Positions 8,901 to 16,632 of a stretch of DNA of 42,620 nucleotides are shown here, piece after piece. Numbering within the stretch: the stretch's first letter is position 1; each line of letters opens with the position of its first letter. The stretch lies in NCBI GenBank assembly GCA_040222185.1, contig JAVKDP010000007.1, forward strand, positions 1-42,620, given 5' to 3'. The position numbers and the translations under genes were made by a program. A model generated the notes under the pieces. The model was given only the letters and a program-made list of their open reading frames with translations. It was not told where the DNA came from and ran no database searches. The stretch is from JAVKDP01 sp040222185 (GTDB lineage Bacteria; Bacteroidota; Rhodothermia; Balneolales; Balneolaceae).

Positions 8901-9275
8901 AGCCACACTTCTTTGGTTATTATTTTCTCCGGTACCAACCCAAACTACATTGTGATTATTGGGATCCATTGCTACTACACCAATGGAGTAAGATCCCTGG
9001 CTATCAAAAACGGGCTTCAGCGTAATACCACGGTTGGTAGTCTTCCAAACACCACCCGAGGAAGTTGCTACATAAAATTCACTTGTGTTGTCCGGGTTTA
9101 CGGCAAAATCAGAAACCCTGCCCGATGTGAAAGCGGGGCCAATACTCCTGAATTTCAGGCTATTCCAGCCTGTTTTATAACGTTCATCTGAAGGCTCATC
9201 CTGAGCTGTTAATACTGGTGAGAGAAGCCCGATGATTAATAGTGTCATCAAGCTAGAAAGGAAGTGCTTACCCAT
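5991..9275 (-). CDS. Secreted VPS10/Asp-box beta-propeller protein
   Basis: The 1094-residue protein has a signal peptide (cleavage near TAQDEP, residue 25) and a long series of Asp-box repeats of the type SxDxGxxW. Examples are KTIDGGKSW, KTTDGGQNW, KSTDGGQTF, RSTDRGESW, SYDRGKTW, RSDDMGQSW and SEDGGDNW, spread over about residues 60-730, as in sortilin/VPS10 and sialidase-like propellers. The last 350 residues form a separate region with a predicted coiled coil (about 955-1060). Such proteins are usually annotated as glycosyl hydrolases, but no sialidase Arg triad or other catalytic set is evident, so an enzymatic role is unproven; protein or glycan binding is as likely. It has no T9SS tail, unlike other large secreted proteins here. 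Structured DNA flanks it on both sides. Confidence 0.75.
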   Translation of the reverse strand: MGKHFLSSLMTLLIIGLLSPVLTAQDEPSDERYKTGWNSLKFRSIGPAFTSGRVSDFAVNPDNTSEFYVATSSGGVWKTTNRGITLKPVFDSQGSYSIGVVAMDPNNHNVVWVGTGENNNQRSVAYGDGVYKTIDGGKSWKHMGLKNSEHIGMIEIDPRNSDVVYVAATGPLWSEGGDRGLYKTTDGGQNWTNILEISEHTGIHEVHLDPRNPDVIYAVAHQRRRHVFTYISGGPESAIYKSTDGGQTFKKTMKGMPGGDIGRIGLDISPANNDIIYAVVEAQRGKSGFYRSTDRGESWEKRSSYSSSGNYYQEVIADPVDVDLVYVMNTFAGVSEDGGKTFNNVGELNKHIDNHALWIDPDNPNYLLNGNDGGVYESYDRGKTWRFYTNLPVTQFYKVGVDNDYPFYNVYGGTQDNFTLGGPSRTAETTGTRDATWIVTRLGDGFEPHVDPTNPNIVYSQSQYGGLVRFDKQSGEGQNIVPQPPKGEYSYNWNWDSPFFVSVHDNKRLYYASDRVHRSDDMGQSWREVSGDLTRQLDRNKLEVMGKVWPMDAVAKNASTTPYGNIVALAESPLNENLLFAGTDDGLIHVSEDGGDNWRKIDKFPDVPEMTYVNEIVASAHDVNTIYAAFNNHKRGDFKPYVLKSTNLGKSWDVITNNLPERGSVYAIEEDHIEPNLLFIGTEFSLFASIDGGNYWKKMNKGLPTIAVRDINIQQRENDLVLATFGRGFYIMDDYSALREFSKEVREKDAHLFSVRDAFQFIPYSPIAASKTIFWLGPKGFQGEDFYMGENPEFGAWFTYYVKEVDKTLEATRKDDEKKRRKDGETVYYPEYDQLVAEGEEEKPFLIFTVRDGNGEIVREIRKTMSKGINRTAWDLRYPDIDQVRTSNSNPTSNLSPGIMVLTGDYTVQMSKSVNGVVSVLSEPVSFEVKSLDNLTLPPQDPGAVLAFQQELTKLSKSANSARSAFNEINDRLEYYKAAARIVESSSLTSMIEGLEDKLDNIRKVMFGDQVARQLEIDQAPSLSSRINTAIGTGMATRSTPTETSNMVKQIAEESLKPVINSLRGILNTDIPAIDRELNRLNAPWTPGRIIDLD

Positions 9276-9288
9276 AGTAGTCCAAATT

Positions 9289-9338
9289 AGATTTCAGTTT
9301 ATCTCCAAAGTAGTTTGTAGGAGACGATACTGAAATCT
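9289..9338 (-). other. Nested stem-loop in the leader of the VPS10-like gene
   Basis: AGATTTCAGT (9289-9298) pairs perfectly with ACTGAAATCT (9329-9338). Inside it TCTCC (9302-9306) pairs with GGAGA (9320-9324), with a 3/4-base internal loop and a 13-base apical loop. The structure ends 13 bases before the start codon at 9275. There is no T run after it on the minus strand, so a 5' UTR structure is more likely than a terminator for the upstream NTF2-like gene. Confidence 0.5.
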
Positions 9339-9380
9339 CAGGGTATTTATTGAAAAAGTTTGTGTAAGTCTTTGGTTCCC

Positions 9381-9893
9381 TTATGAGTCGCCCAAATATT
9401 CGGCTGGAATCTGATGATCAGGGCTTTCAGGTGACCAAAAAACGGAGACAATCCACCACCTGTTATCATCATAAAAGAGTTGAACGCTGTTGATACCCCT
9501 GGCAATTATATCACCATCTTTGGTTCTCCGGGATTCGTAGGTAGTAAACACATGAGCAATGTTTCTGAATTGATCCACCTCTTTAGAGATTTCGACTTCC
9601 AGGAACCCATTTTCTAAAAAAGATTTATCGACTCGCTCTATGTACTCATCAATTCCCCACCTTCTATATACTACCTCCCCTTCCTGGGTAACTCCTGTCG
9701 GCATCAAGTAGGCTTCCGGGATAAATAAGTTCTTAAACCTGTCCCAATCCCGCTCTACTCCCTTTTCGCCAGAAATAGAGGCATATAAAGCTTCGGTAAT
9801 AGAGTCTATTGATTTTACATCTTCTTCGTATTGCGCAAAGGCATTAAAATTCCCTAGCATTAAGAGTAGAACAAGAACTGATGCTTTTTTCAT
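9381..9893 (-). CDS. Secreted NTF2/SnoaL-like domain protein
   Basis: The 170-residue product has a signal peptide (MKKASVLVLLLMLGNFNAFAQ). The remainder fits the cone-shaped NTF2-like fold: an N-terminal helix with ITEALYASISGEKGVERDWDRFKNLF, then strands with HVFTTYESR, INSVQLFYDDNRWWIVSVFW near the C terminus. Such proteins are often called DUF4440 or SnoaL-like and may bind or isomerise small molecules, but no catalytic residue can be assigned here. The gene lies between the GH16 gene (34 bases away) and the VPS10-like gene on the same strand and might share a transcript with either. Confidence 0.7.
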   Translation of the reverse strand: MKKASVLVLLLMLGNFNAFAQYEEDVKSIDSITEALYASISGEKGVERDWDRFKNLFIPEAYLMPTGVTQEGEVVYRRWGIDEYIERVDKSFLENGFLEVEISKEVDQFRNIAHVFTTYESRRTKDGDIIARGINSVQLFYDDNRWWIVSVFWSPESPDHQIPAEYLGDS

Positions 9894-9926
9894 AGTAGCT
9901 GGAATTGGTTTAACTGTAGTAATAAA

Positions 9927-11150
9927 CTATTTAATCAACGTCATTTTTTGAACCTGGCGAAGTCCGTTAGTTTCCAATGCATAGAAATAAACCCCGCTTG
10001 AAAGACCTGATGCATCAAAAGCTATTGAATGTGTTCCCTGGGCATAGTTTCGATTTGCTAATTCTGAGACCTTTCTCCCATGAATATCAAACACACTTAG
10101 GTTTACTTTTCCTGAAGTAGGTAGTGTAAAACTGATATTCGTACTCGGGTTGAATGGATTCGGATAGTTTTGATGAAGCTCGAACTCAGCAGGAGCGACC
10201 TCTTCATCTTCATTTGAAACTACTATACCATTGATTGTTACCTGACCTACTCCGCTGTATTTACTTACCTTGATATAGTCGATGTACATTTTTGCGGGCA
10301 TTGTAGCTGTAACAGCTGCAGGACTTGGAGAATCTGTAAAGTTACCCCCAACAGCCATATTCATTACAAAATTAAATGGTTCTCTGAATGTCTCAGCTAA
10401 TTCGCCAGTAGTAATATTAACCACACTTTCATAAAGCGAATATTCAATACCGTCATCAACTACTGCAAATCGAATAATGTTTTGGCTCCAGTATAAACGA
10501 TATATAATGAACCTGTCATTCATTGGTGTTTCGGCTTCATAAGGTTTGTTAAAGCCAGCATCACCTGCAATAGCAGCAGCGCAGGTAGGATTTCCATCGT
10601 TACAAGCAGCACTGGCGTACCAAATCAGGTTTGCACCAACATAGTTATTTACTGTTGAATTGGGATGTCCTTGCTCATTTCTGAATGATTCTTTCTGTCC
10701 CATTTCCATCATATCAATCTCTCCGGACCTGGGCCAACCCACCTCGTCTTCATTTGCTCCTATTAACCAGAATGCTGGCCATAAACCTGTTTGTAAATCG
10801 GGAACTCTCATTCGAACTTCAATTAAACCATGTTTAACATTTATCTTCCCTTTCGAATTTATTCTCCCTGAAGTAAACTGCATGCCTCCAAGATTCTCAC
10901 GCTTTGCTTCTATAACGAGCCCATAATTTCCAGATTCGCCAGGTATAGTATCTGTGTAGACATTATTTTGAGAATAGTATTGATGCTCGAAATTTCCCCA
11001 ATAACATAACTCAGGGCAACCATTCCCTATATCAAAATTCCATTGCTCTGTGTTTAAAGAATCGAAATTCTCTTCCCATAAAATCTGAGCCTGAACGAAT
11101 GATGCCTGTGTCATTAAACAAATAACTGCACCTAGTTTTAATAATTTCAT
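9927..11150 (-). CDS. GH16 endo-beta-1,3-glucanase (laminarinase-like) with T9SS sorting domain
   Basis: The 407-residue product has a signal peptide (residues 1-22) and a GH16 jelly-roll domain (about 25-295). The active-site strand GEIDMMEMG gives nucleophile E144, assisting D146 and acid/base E149. The extra residue between D and E is the beta-bulge form seen in laminarinases and not in kappa-carrageenases. WPAFWLIG and the nearby GWPRSGEID match the beta-1,3-glucanase subgroup. An acidic linker (SNEDEE) leads to a C-terminal T9SS sorting domain (about 325-407: HQNYPNPFNPST ... GLSSGVYFYAL ... KMTLIK). The enzyme is thus exported to or through the outer membrane and probably cuts laminarin-type glucan. 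A GH81 gene at 38808 would act on the same class of polymer. Confidence 0.88.
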   Translation of the reverse strand: MKLLKLGAVICLMTQASFVQAQILWEENFDSLNTEQWNFDIGNGCPELCYWGNFEHQYYSQNNVYTDTIPGESGNYGLVIEAKRENLGGMQFTSGRINSKGKINVKHGLIEVRMRVPDLQTGLWPAFWLIGANEDEVGWPRSGEIDMMEMGQKESFRNEQGHPNSTVNNYVGANLIWYASAACNDGNPTCAAAIAGDAGFNKPYEAETPMNDRFIIYRLYWSQNIIRFAVVDDGIEYSLYESVVNITTGELAETFREPFNFVMNMAVGGNFTDSPSPAAVTATMPAKMYIDYIKVSKYSGVGQVTINGIVVSNEDEEVAPAEFELHQNYPNPFNPSTNISFTLPTSGKVNLSVFDIHGRKVSELANRNYAQGTHSIAFDASGLSSGVYFYALETNGLRQVQKMTLIK

Positions 11151-11280
11151 GTACTTTTTTATCTAATATGATCTTTTCAATGTGAGCGATCTTATAGTAC
11201 AAAAAAGTAGAGAATCTATTTATCAATTTTGTTTACATGCTTTTTACCCTCTTCGAATAATGGGAATTCAAAGTTCTAAC

Positions 11281-12429
11281 CTATTTTATCAGGCTCATTC
11301 TCATTGATTGGCTGAAGTCTCCAGCAGTTAATTTGTAAATATATATACCACTTGATAACCCTCCGGCATCAAAGCTAATCGTATGTGTCCCTTCGCTATA
11401 AAATCTATCTGTTAACTCCATTACTTTTTTCCCGTTCAGATCAAACACATCGAGTGCTACTTGTTCAGCAACCGGGATTGAAAAATTAATACTTGTAGTT
11501 GGATTAAAGGGATTAGGATAATTCTGAAGTAAAGAATATCCATCTGGCAATTCTTCTGTATCTTCATTGTGCGTCGAAACACCATTTACACCAACAATCA
11601 TTCGTAATGATCTTGGTATATGATCCGAAATGAATAGAGTATCACCTGTAGCAGAAGCAACAATTCCATTAGGCTGGTTAAACCTGGCTTCACTTATATC
11701 TCCATCTAGCGTACCTGCGGCTCCGGTTCCGGCATAAGCCAGAGTTTCAGTTCCGTCTGTTTTCAAACGATAAATCCGGTTTGATTGAAACGCTGTGGCA
11801 TATACAAAGCCGTTGCTATATGTTAGAAAACCTAACCAACCTGGCAAATCGCCGATTGTTGTTATAACCCCAGCTGGAGTGCGTTTGAAAATCTTTCCGT
11901 CATTGAAGTTCCCGATATATAAGTTCCCATCTTCATCCATGTCTAACCCAACAGGTCCGTTTAACCCATTACCGGAAAGAAAGATGGATACTTCACCGTT
12001 TGGATCTCTTACCGAAATAGTATTCTCTTCATACTGAGCTATCAATAGGTTTCCATCTGGATCAAAAAGTAAGCCAGTTGGGTTTGCAATAGAAGCGACA
12101 AAACTTGACTTCGTCCCGTCAGGAGCTACTTTCTCAATTTTATTCCCTTTTGCGCTAGGTACATACAGGTTCCCATCATCGTCGAATGTGAGGCCATTTG
12201 GATTTGTAAATCCTGAAGCAAAAATCGAAGTGCTTCCATTTAAAGTAATTTTTGTAACCGTGGTACCAAAATATCTTGATGCATAAATATTACCATCTTT
12301 ATCAATTGCGAGACCATCGTCGAATGTAGATTGTCCTGCTATTAAAGTTTCTACGGTTTGGGCGGTTAAAGAACTCAGAGCAAAAAAAGTGATCGCTAAA
12401 ACTGAGACTATTCGGGAGCTGTATTTCAT
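11281..12429 (-). CDS. NHL/SMP-30-like beta-propeller protein with T9SS sorting domain
   Basis: The 382-residue product has a signal peptide (cleavage near LTAQ, residue 24). About six blades follow (about 28-285), built from repeats of the form NPxGLxFDxDGNLYV, such as NPNGLTFDDDGNLYV, NPTGLLFDPDGNLLI and PVGLDMDEDGNLYI. This is the pattern of NHL or SMP-30/gluconolactonase-like propellers. After the acidic stretch THNEDTEE comes a T9SS sorting domain (about 297-382, LQNYPNPFNPTT ... GLSSGIYIYKL ... MSLIK). A binding role at the cell surface is plausible; a lactonase function is not supported by visible metal ligands. It is transcribed toward GH16, 130 bases away. Confidence 0.75.
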   Translation of the reverse strand: MKYSSRIVSVLAITFFALSSLTAQTVETLIAGQSTFDDGLAIDKDGNIYASRYFGTTVTKITLNGSTSIFASGFTNPNGLTFDDDGNLYVPSAKGNKIEKVAPDGTKSSFVASIANPTGLLFDPDGNLLIAQYEENTISVRDPNGEVSIFLSGNGLNGPVGLDMDEDGNLYIGNFNDGKIFKRTPAGVITTIGDLPGWLGFLTYSNGFVYATAFQSNRIYRLKTDGTETLAYAGTGAAGTLDGDISEARFNQPNGIVASATGDTLFISDHIPRSLRMIVGVNGVSTHNEDTEELPDGYSLLQNYPNPFNPTTSINFSIPVAEQVALDVFDLNGKKVMELTDRFYSEGTHTISFDAGGLSSGIYIYKLTAGDFSQSMRMSLIK

Positions 12430-12516
12430 ATATATCTGGATTTAAGGTTTCCAGAGTGTATGAAATTGAATAGTAAGGGTAGTCCGCGCTTATAAAAACG
12501 CACTTAATTTTTGAGT

Positions 12517-13626
12517 TTATGACAAAATAAGCTGTTTATTGATGTACTCTTTTGGCGTTTTACCAGTATTCTTCTTGAATGATTTATTAAATGTAGTCTT
12601 TGAATTAAAGCCAGACTCAAGTGCCAGCTTGAGAATAGTAAATTGGACCAGGTTCTCTTGCGTAATTTTCTCTTTGAATTCTTCAACCCTGTAACTGTTT
12701 ACGAAATCGAAGAAATTCTTTTCGTAGTGTTCATTTATAATTCTTGACACCAGATGAGTATGTATTCCGACTGATTCCGAAAACTTGCCAAGGGTCAGTT
12801 TTGGATCGAGATATGCTTTTTCATTGGCCATGATATGGTCAATCTTTTTGATGTACTTATCCAGGCCCTCAATTGGTTTTTTGGCCTTTACTTCTTCTTC
12901 ACGAACCCCACTATCCGGAAGAAATAACTCCGGATTTCTGATAGTATAATATCCTAAGCCTAAAGTTGTAGCAGACATAATCATCCAGACGCTTTGATAT
13001 CCCAGGTTGCTGTACAGGTATTCTGGACTAAATCGGCCTAATAAATGGCTCACTAACCAGGCTAATACCGTTACGAATGATATCAGTAATATTCCTTTAT
13101 AAAATAATGTTTGTGGTTCAGAAGAAGCCTGGTCTTTATAGTTCATTTCAAACTTTTTAAGAATAGCCATGGATAATATGAGGTACACAAGGTTATGTAT
13201 AATGGCTCCCGATTCTTCTGCTAAATAGAAAGAACCAAATTTTGTCAAAACCTCCCAGAAACCTTGCCCGGAGGAAAAGAATAATGGACTAACAGATAAA
13301 AAGAAGATCAAAGCCGGAATAAAGTGAAGAAGCTCTTTCTTGTTGAACTCTTTTTTTAATCCCAAAACCCTGGTTAACCATAAATACAGGAGTGGGCCGA
13401 AAAGGAATATGACGCAATCACCAAAAAATAGAAGCTTAAACTTTAAGATTGTCATTTCAGTGTCGGTATAAAAAAATCGCCCCAGCAGTGTTGTTGAAAC
13501 AACGAATAGAAACAGGGATAGATACCTGTTCGAAACAAGATCACTTTCTTTCAACCTGCTTAAGGCCAAAGCAAGAATGTATCCCTGAACTGATCCAATT
13601 AATACTAATGCTGAAAAGAATGACAC
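12517..13626 (-). CDS. Membrane-anchored AraC-family regulator
   Basis: The 369-residue product has about six or seven hydrophobic helices in residues 1-225 (for example ALVLIGSVQGYILALAL, FLFGPLLYLWLTRVLGL, GILLISFVTVLAWLVSHLLG). A soluble C-terminal AraC DNA-binding domain follows (about 255-365). The second helix-turn-helix is clear in ILKLALESGFNSKTTFNKSFKKNTGKTPKEY. Regulators of this form are common in Bacteroidota and are thought to sense a signal in or near the membrane and bind DNA without a separate kinase. The start codon is GTG. The nearest clients on the same strand are the NHL and GH16 genes downstream, but control of them is a guess. Confidence 0.85.
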   Translation of the reverse strand: MSFFSALVLIGSVQGYILALALSRLKESDLVSNRYLSLFLFVVSTTLLGRFFYTDTEMTILKFKLLFFGDCVIFLFGPLLYLWLTRVLGLKKEFNKKELLHFIPALIFFLSVSPLFFSSGQGFWEVLTKFGSFYLAEESGAIIHNLVYLILSMAILKKFEMNYKDQASSEPQTLFYKGILLISFVTVLAWLVSHLLGRFSPEYLYSNLGYQSVWMIMSATTLGLGYYTIRNPELFLPDSGVREEEVKAKKPIEGLDKYIKKIDHIMANEKAYLDPKLTLGKFSESVGIHTHLVSRIINEHYEKNFFDFVNSYRVEEFKEKITQENLVQFTILKLALESGFNSKTTFNKSFKKNTGKTPKEYINKQLILS

Positions 13627-13756
13627 TTCGACAATTATTTTAAATGCTCATTATTCGGGATAGTTGACCAGGTTACCCCTTTTTTGCTAACACTATACAT
13701 TTCTTATTAACTAAAACCTGAATATAGTAATCGGGTTGTTTACAAGAAAAACTATA

Positions 13757-14740
13757 TCAAAGGCCGAGAATAACTTCGATTTGGTCCTGCTCATCCACAT
13801 TCAATTCCAGGTTATCGAGTGCAGCCAAATTATCCTCCAGCTGCTTAACACTACTAATTCCTATTAATGCAGTCGTAACAGCTTTTTTTCTCAAAACCCA
13901 TACAAGGGCTAACTGAGCTAAACTTTGTCCCCGATTTACAGCAATCTCATTCAACTGTTTGATTTGCTCGAGTCTTTTTTCGGTTAAGTCTTCGGGTTGG
14001 AGAAATCCTTTCGGATCGGCTAGCCTGGAGCCTTCCGGTACTCCATGAATATATTTATTTGTAAGCAATCCCTGGGCTAATGGTGAAAATGGAATACTTC
14101 CGATTCCTTCTTCTTCCAGCACATCAAATAATCCATCCTCCGGATCACGAACAAACATATTATACTTTGGCTGATGAATTACTACCGGAGTACCCCATGA
14201 TTTAAGCATCTGAATAGCTTCTTTAGCTAGTGCTGCCGGGTAGTTTGAAATCCCGACATATAAGGCTTTTCCGGATTGCACAATATGATCCAAAGCTCTC
14301 ATACTTTCTTCTAATGGCGTATTCGGATCAGGGCAATGGTGATAGAAAATATCAACATAATCCAATCCCATACGCTTAAGACTTTGATTACAACTAGCAA
14401 TCAGGTACTTCCTTGATCCACCTTCACCATAAGGTCCGGGCCACATATCGAAACCCGCTTTGCTGGAAATTATTAACTCGTCTCTTCTTCCTGCAAAAAC
14501 AGTCTTCAATGCTCTGCCAAATTGTTCTTCAGCAGTACCATAGGGAGGGCCATAATTATTGGCTAGATCAAAATGAGTAATTCCTCTTTCAAAGGCAGTC
14601 CTTAACATCTCGTCTACCTTTTCAGGAGTTTGAAGTCCTCCAAAGTTATGCCATAACCCTAATGAAAGGATGGGCAGGAAAAGGCCACTGTTTCCACATT
14701 TACGGTAAGGAATTTGCTCATATTGAGGAGTAGTCATCAT
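13757..14740 (-). CDS. Aldo/keto reductase, YghZ/GpR-like
   Basis: The 327-residue cytoplasmic (beta/alpha)8 NADPH-dependent oxidoreductase opens with YRKCGNSGLFLPILSLGLWHNFG. The catalytic tetrad is in place: D58 and Y63 in FDLANNYGPPYG, K94 in SSKAGFDMWPGPYG and His in YHHCPDP (about 134). These motifs and the length match the L-glyceraldehyde-3-phosphate reductase (YghZ) and Kv-beta-like subgroup. Its C-terminal cofactor motif lies around LIGISSVKQLEDN. It is the last gene of the polysaccharide locus, 85 bases after the metallophosphoesterase gene, so it may share that transcript and act on a sugar-derived aldehyde, or may be an independent detoxification gene. Confidence 0.85.
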   Translation of the reverse strand: MMTTPQYEQIPYRKCGNSGLFLPILSLGLWHNFGGLQTPEKVDEMLRTAFERGITHFDLANNYGPPYGTAEEQFGRALKTVFAGRRDELIISSKAGFDMWPGPYGEGGSRKYLIASCNQSLKRMGLDYVDIFYHHCPDPNTPLEESMRALDHIVQSGKALYVGISNYPAALAKEAIQMLKSWGTPVVIHQPKYNMFVRDPEDGLFDVLEEEGIGSIPFSPLAQGLLTNKYIHGVPEGSRLADPKGFLQPEDLTEKRLEQIKQLNEIAVNRGQSLAQLALVWVLRKKAVTTALIGISSVKQLEDNLAALDNLELNVDEQDQIEVILGL

Positions 14741-14825
14741 AATATTTTGATCTAATAAGTAAAGTGAAGATTCATTCTTCGAAACCGGAGAACATAATAA
14801 TGACTTTCAGGAATAGTTTTCCAGG

Positions 14826-16622
14826 TCAATCTTCCTTCAGGAAAAAGACACCACTATTTTCATAATCCTGGTCACTTCCCCAAACCGGACGCCACCATAG
14901 AATAGAAGGCTTTGTGTTTTCCGGCCTGTCATGATCCATGATTCCAATATTGATTCGGATAAACTCAGAAGCTTCCTTTTTATCACCTAATAATTCTGAA
15001 ATAGGAACAGCCACCTCCAGCATCTGAATCGTAGATCGGCCATCAATAGCAGCAATTAGGTTTTTAAGGGACGTTTCATCCAGGTTTATAAGTGGAGAAT
15101 CCGCTTCTGAGCCAATCGCCAGTTCAATCTTTTCAAACTCTGAAGGATCTAAATCCTTATCCAGATGAATAAAGAACTTATCCTGCCTTTCCAATATTTC
15201 AGAAGTGTTCACATGCCTGGTCTCATCATAAAATTTGATTGCCAGGTATAGGTTTTGTTTATCATATCGAACCCCAAATTCAAACCGACCATCTTCTTCA
15301 CCATACCAGTCCCAGTCTTCTTTTATAAACTGTGGATTCCTAACATCAATCATATCCTCTTTTGGCCAATCTGATAAGTCTCCGTCAATAGTAATTGGAG
15401 CAGAAGCAGACTTTAACTGATGTTTCCAGTCCAGAAAAAACACTTTCGAAGTCGATAGTGAAATATCATTTCTTAACTCCCTCTCGAATCCGGCATTCAT
15501 TTCGAGTATTAGTGGCGAATTGTTCAAGTCTGGAATTGAAGATTCCCCTGAAATACTAACTGCATCTATTGTAATCTGTTTACTCGTGCTATCGGGCTCA
15601 AGCCATTCTTTAATACTGGAAGGCTCAAACCGGATTCCATGCTGATCTTTCAGTTCTCCAGAGATATTGAAAAACCGTTTCGAATTATTAGTTAGGGTAA
15701 GCGTAACCGGAATCCTTTTGAAAGTCTCACTCTCATGGACCAATGGTTTCACTTGCAGCCAATCCCCTCGTCGTACAACCTGGATATCTTCATAATCTTT
15801 TTCCGGGACTAGGTCTTTTCCATAAATGCCATTGATATCAATATGCGCAACTTCCGGGCCGGTTTCTTGCATCGTAACCCATGTTATATGATCAAGCTCT
15901 CCCACATCAGGATTTCGCATCCAGCTCCCTCCCCCCGTTGTAGCCAAAGTAAAATGTTCCATTCCATTATGTACTTTGTACCTGTAGTGATGATGATGCC
16001 CTGAGAATAGGGTGTACTTTCGTTCACCCAATGCTTCTTCTATTCCGTCATAGCCCATTCTTTCTCCGTATGACCAAACCGGGCGATGCATAAAAAGAAG
16101 AGTCCATTTTACACCTTCATTTTCACCCAACACTTCCTCGAAGTATTTCACCTGCTCTTCACTTATTCCACCGCCATTAACTTCATCAGTGTTTAATGAG
16201 AGAAAAAGAACATCTTTATAAACAAAGTAGTAGTAATCACGCCCATGCCTGGCTCTCCATACTTCGGTTAGTAATTCGTTACTTGTATCATGATTACCCG
16301 GCACATAATAGAATGGCATAGACAGGTTTTCTATGATTGCATCGAATTCATCCCATTGTGCATTCCATACTTCGGGATCTTCCGTATACCCATCAATTAA
16401 ATCGCCTACTGAAAGCACAAATTCAGGCTGGAGCATTTCCACTTTGTTAATTGCATCTGCAAAAATCCCACCTCGCATTCCGCCCGTTCTGTCAGAAACT
16501 ATGGCAAAGCGAAATGTAGCATCTGAGTTGTTGAAATCGCGATCTGATACTGGTACTTCCTGACTTATTCCTGCAATAGTAACAAGAAATACAAGGATAG
16601 TTGAGACAAATAGAGCTTTCAT
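14826..16622 (-). CDS. Secreted metallophosphoesterase with C-terminal CBM9-like domain
   Basis: From the ATG at 16622 the product is 598 residues with a signal peptide (cleavage near GISQ, residue 21). The calcineurin-like domain (about 35-260) shows GD (D74), GNHD (N110, H111, D112), a lone His in FMHRP (H179) and GHHHHY (H209-H212). The first motif reads SDRTGG, with Arg instead of the usual His of DxH, so metal binding at that site is altered. A linker beta-domain (about 290-395) is followed by a carbohydrate-binding family 9-like domain (about 405-595, starting ITIDGDLSDWPK). An in-frame ATG 36 bases upstream would overlap the preceding gene and spoil the signal peptide; the chosen start leaves a 10-base gap. 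A periplasmic or surface phosphatase acting on phosphorylated glycan is an inference. Confidence 0.8.
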   Translation of the reverse strand: MKALFVSTILVFLVTIAGISQEVPVSDRDFNNSDATFRFAIVSDRTGGMRGGIFADAINKVEMLQPEFVLSVGDLIDGYTEDPEVWNAQWDEFDAIIENLSMPFYYVPGNHDTSNELLTEVWRARHGRDYYYFVYKDVLFLSLNTDEVNGGGISEEQVKYFEEVLGENEGVKWTLLFMHRPVWSYGERMGYDGIEEALGERKYTLFSGHHHHYRYKVHNGMEHFTLATTGGGSWMRNPDVGELDHITWVTMQETGPEVAHIDINGIYGKDLVPEKDYEDIQVVRRGDWLQVKPLVHESETFKRIPVTLTLTNNSKRFFNISGELKDQHGIRFEPSSIKEWLEPDSTSKQITIDAVSISGESSIPDLNNSPLILEMNAGFERELRNDISLSTSKVFFLDWKHQLKSASAPITIDGDLSDWPKEDMIDVRNPQFIKEDWDWYGEEDGRFEFGVRYDKQNLYLAIKFYDETRHVNTSEILERQDKFFIHLDKDLDPSEFEKIELAIGSEADSPLINLDETSLKNLIAAIDGRSTIQMLEVAVPISELLGDKKEASEFIRINIGIMDHDRPENTKPSILWWRPVWGSDQDYENSGVFFLKED

Positions 16623-16632
16623 GATAACTCCG

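Noticed and set aside
9927..9944. TTGATTAAA near the GH16 stop codon as a ROK operator
   Set aside because: It encodes the conserved C-terminal Leu-Ile-Lys of the T9SS domain and lies at a gene end.
11152..11209. Inverted repeat TACTTTTTT/AAAAAAGTA upstream of the GH16 gene
   Set aside because: The arms are mainly A/T runs 40 bases apart, easily due to chance in AT-rich DNA.
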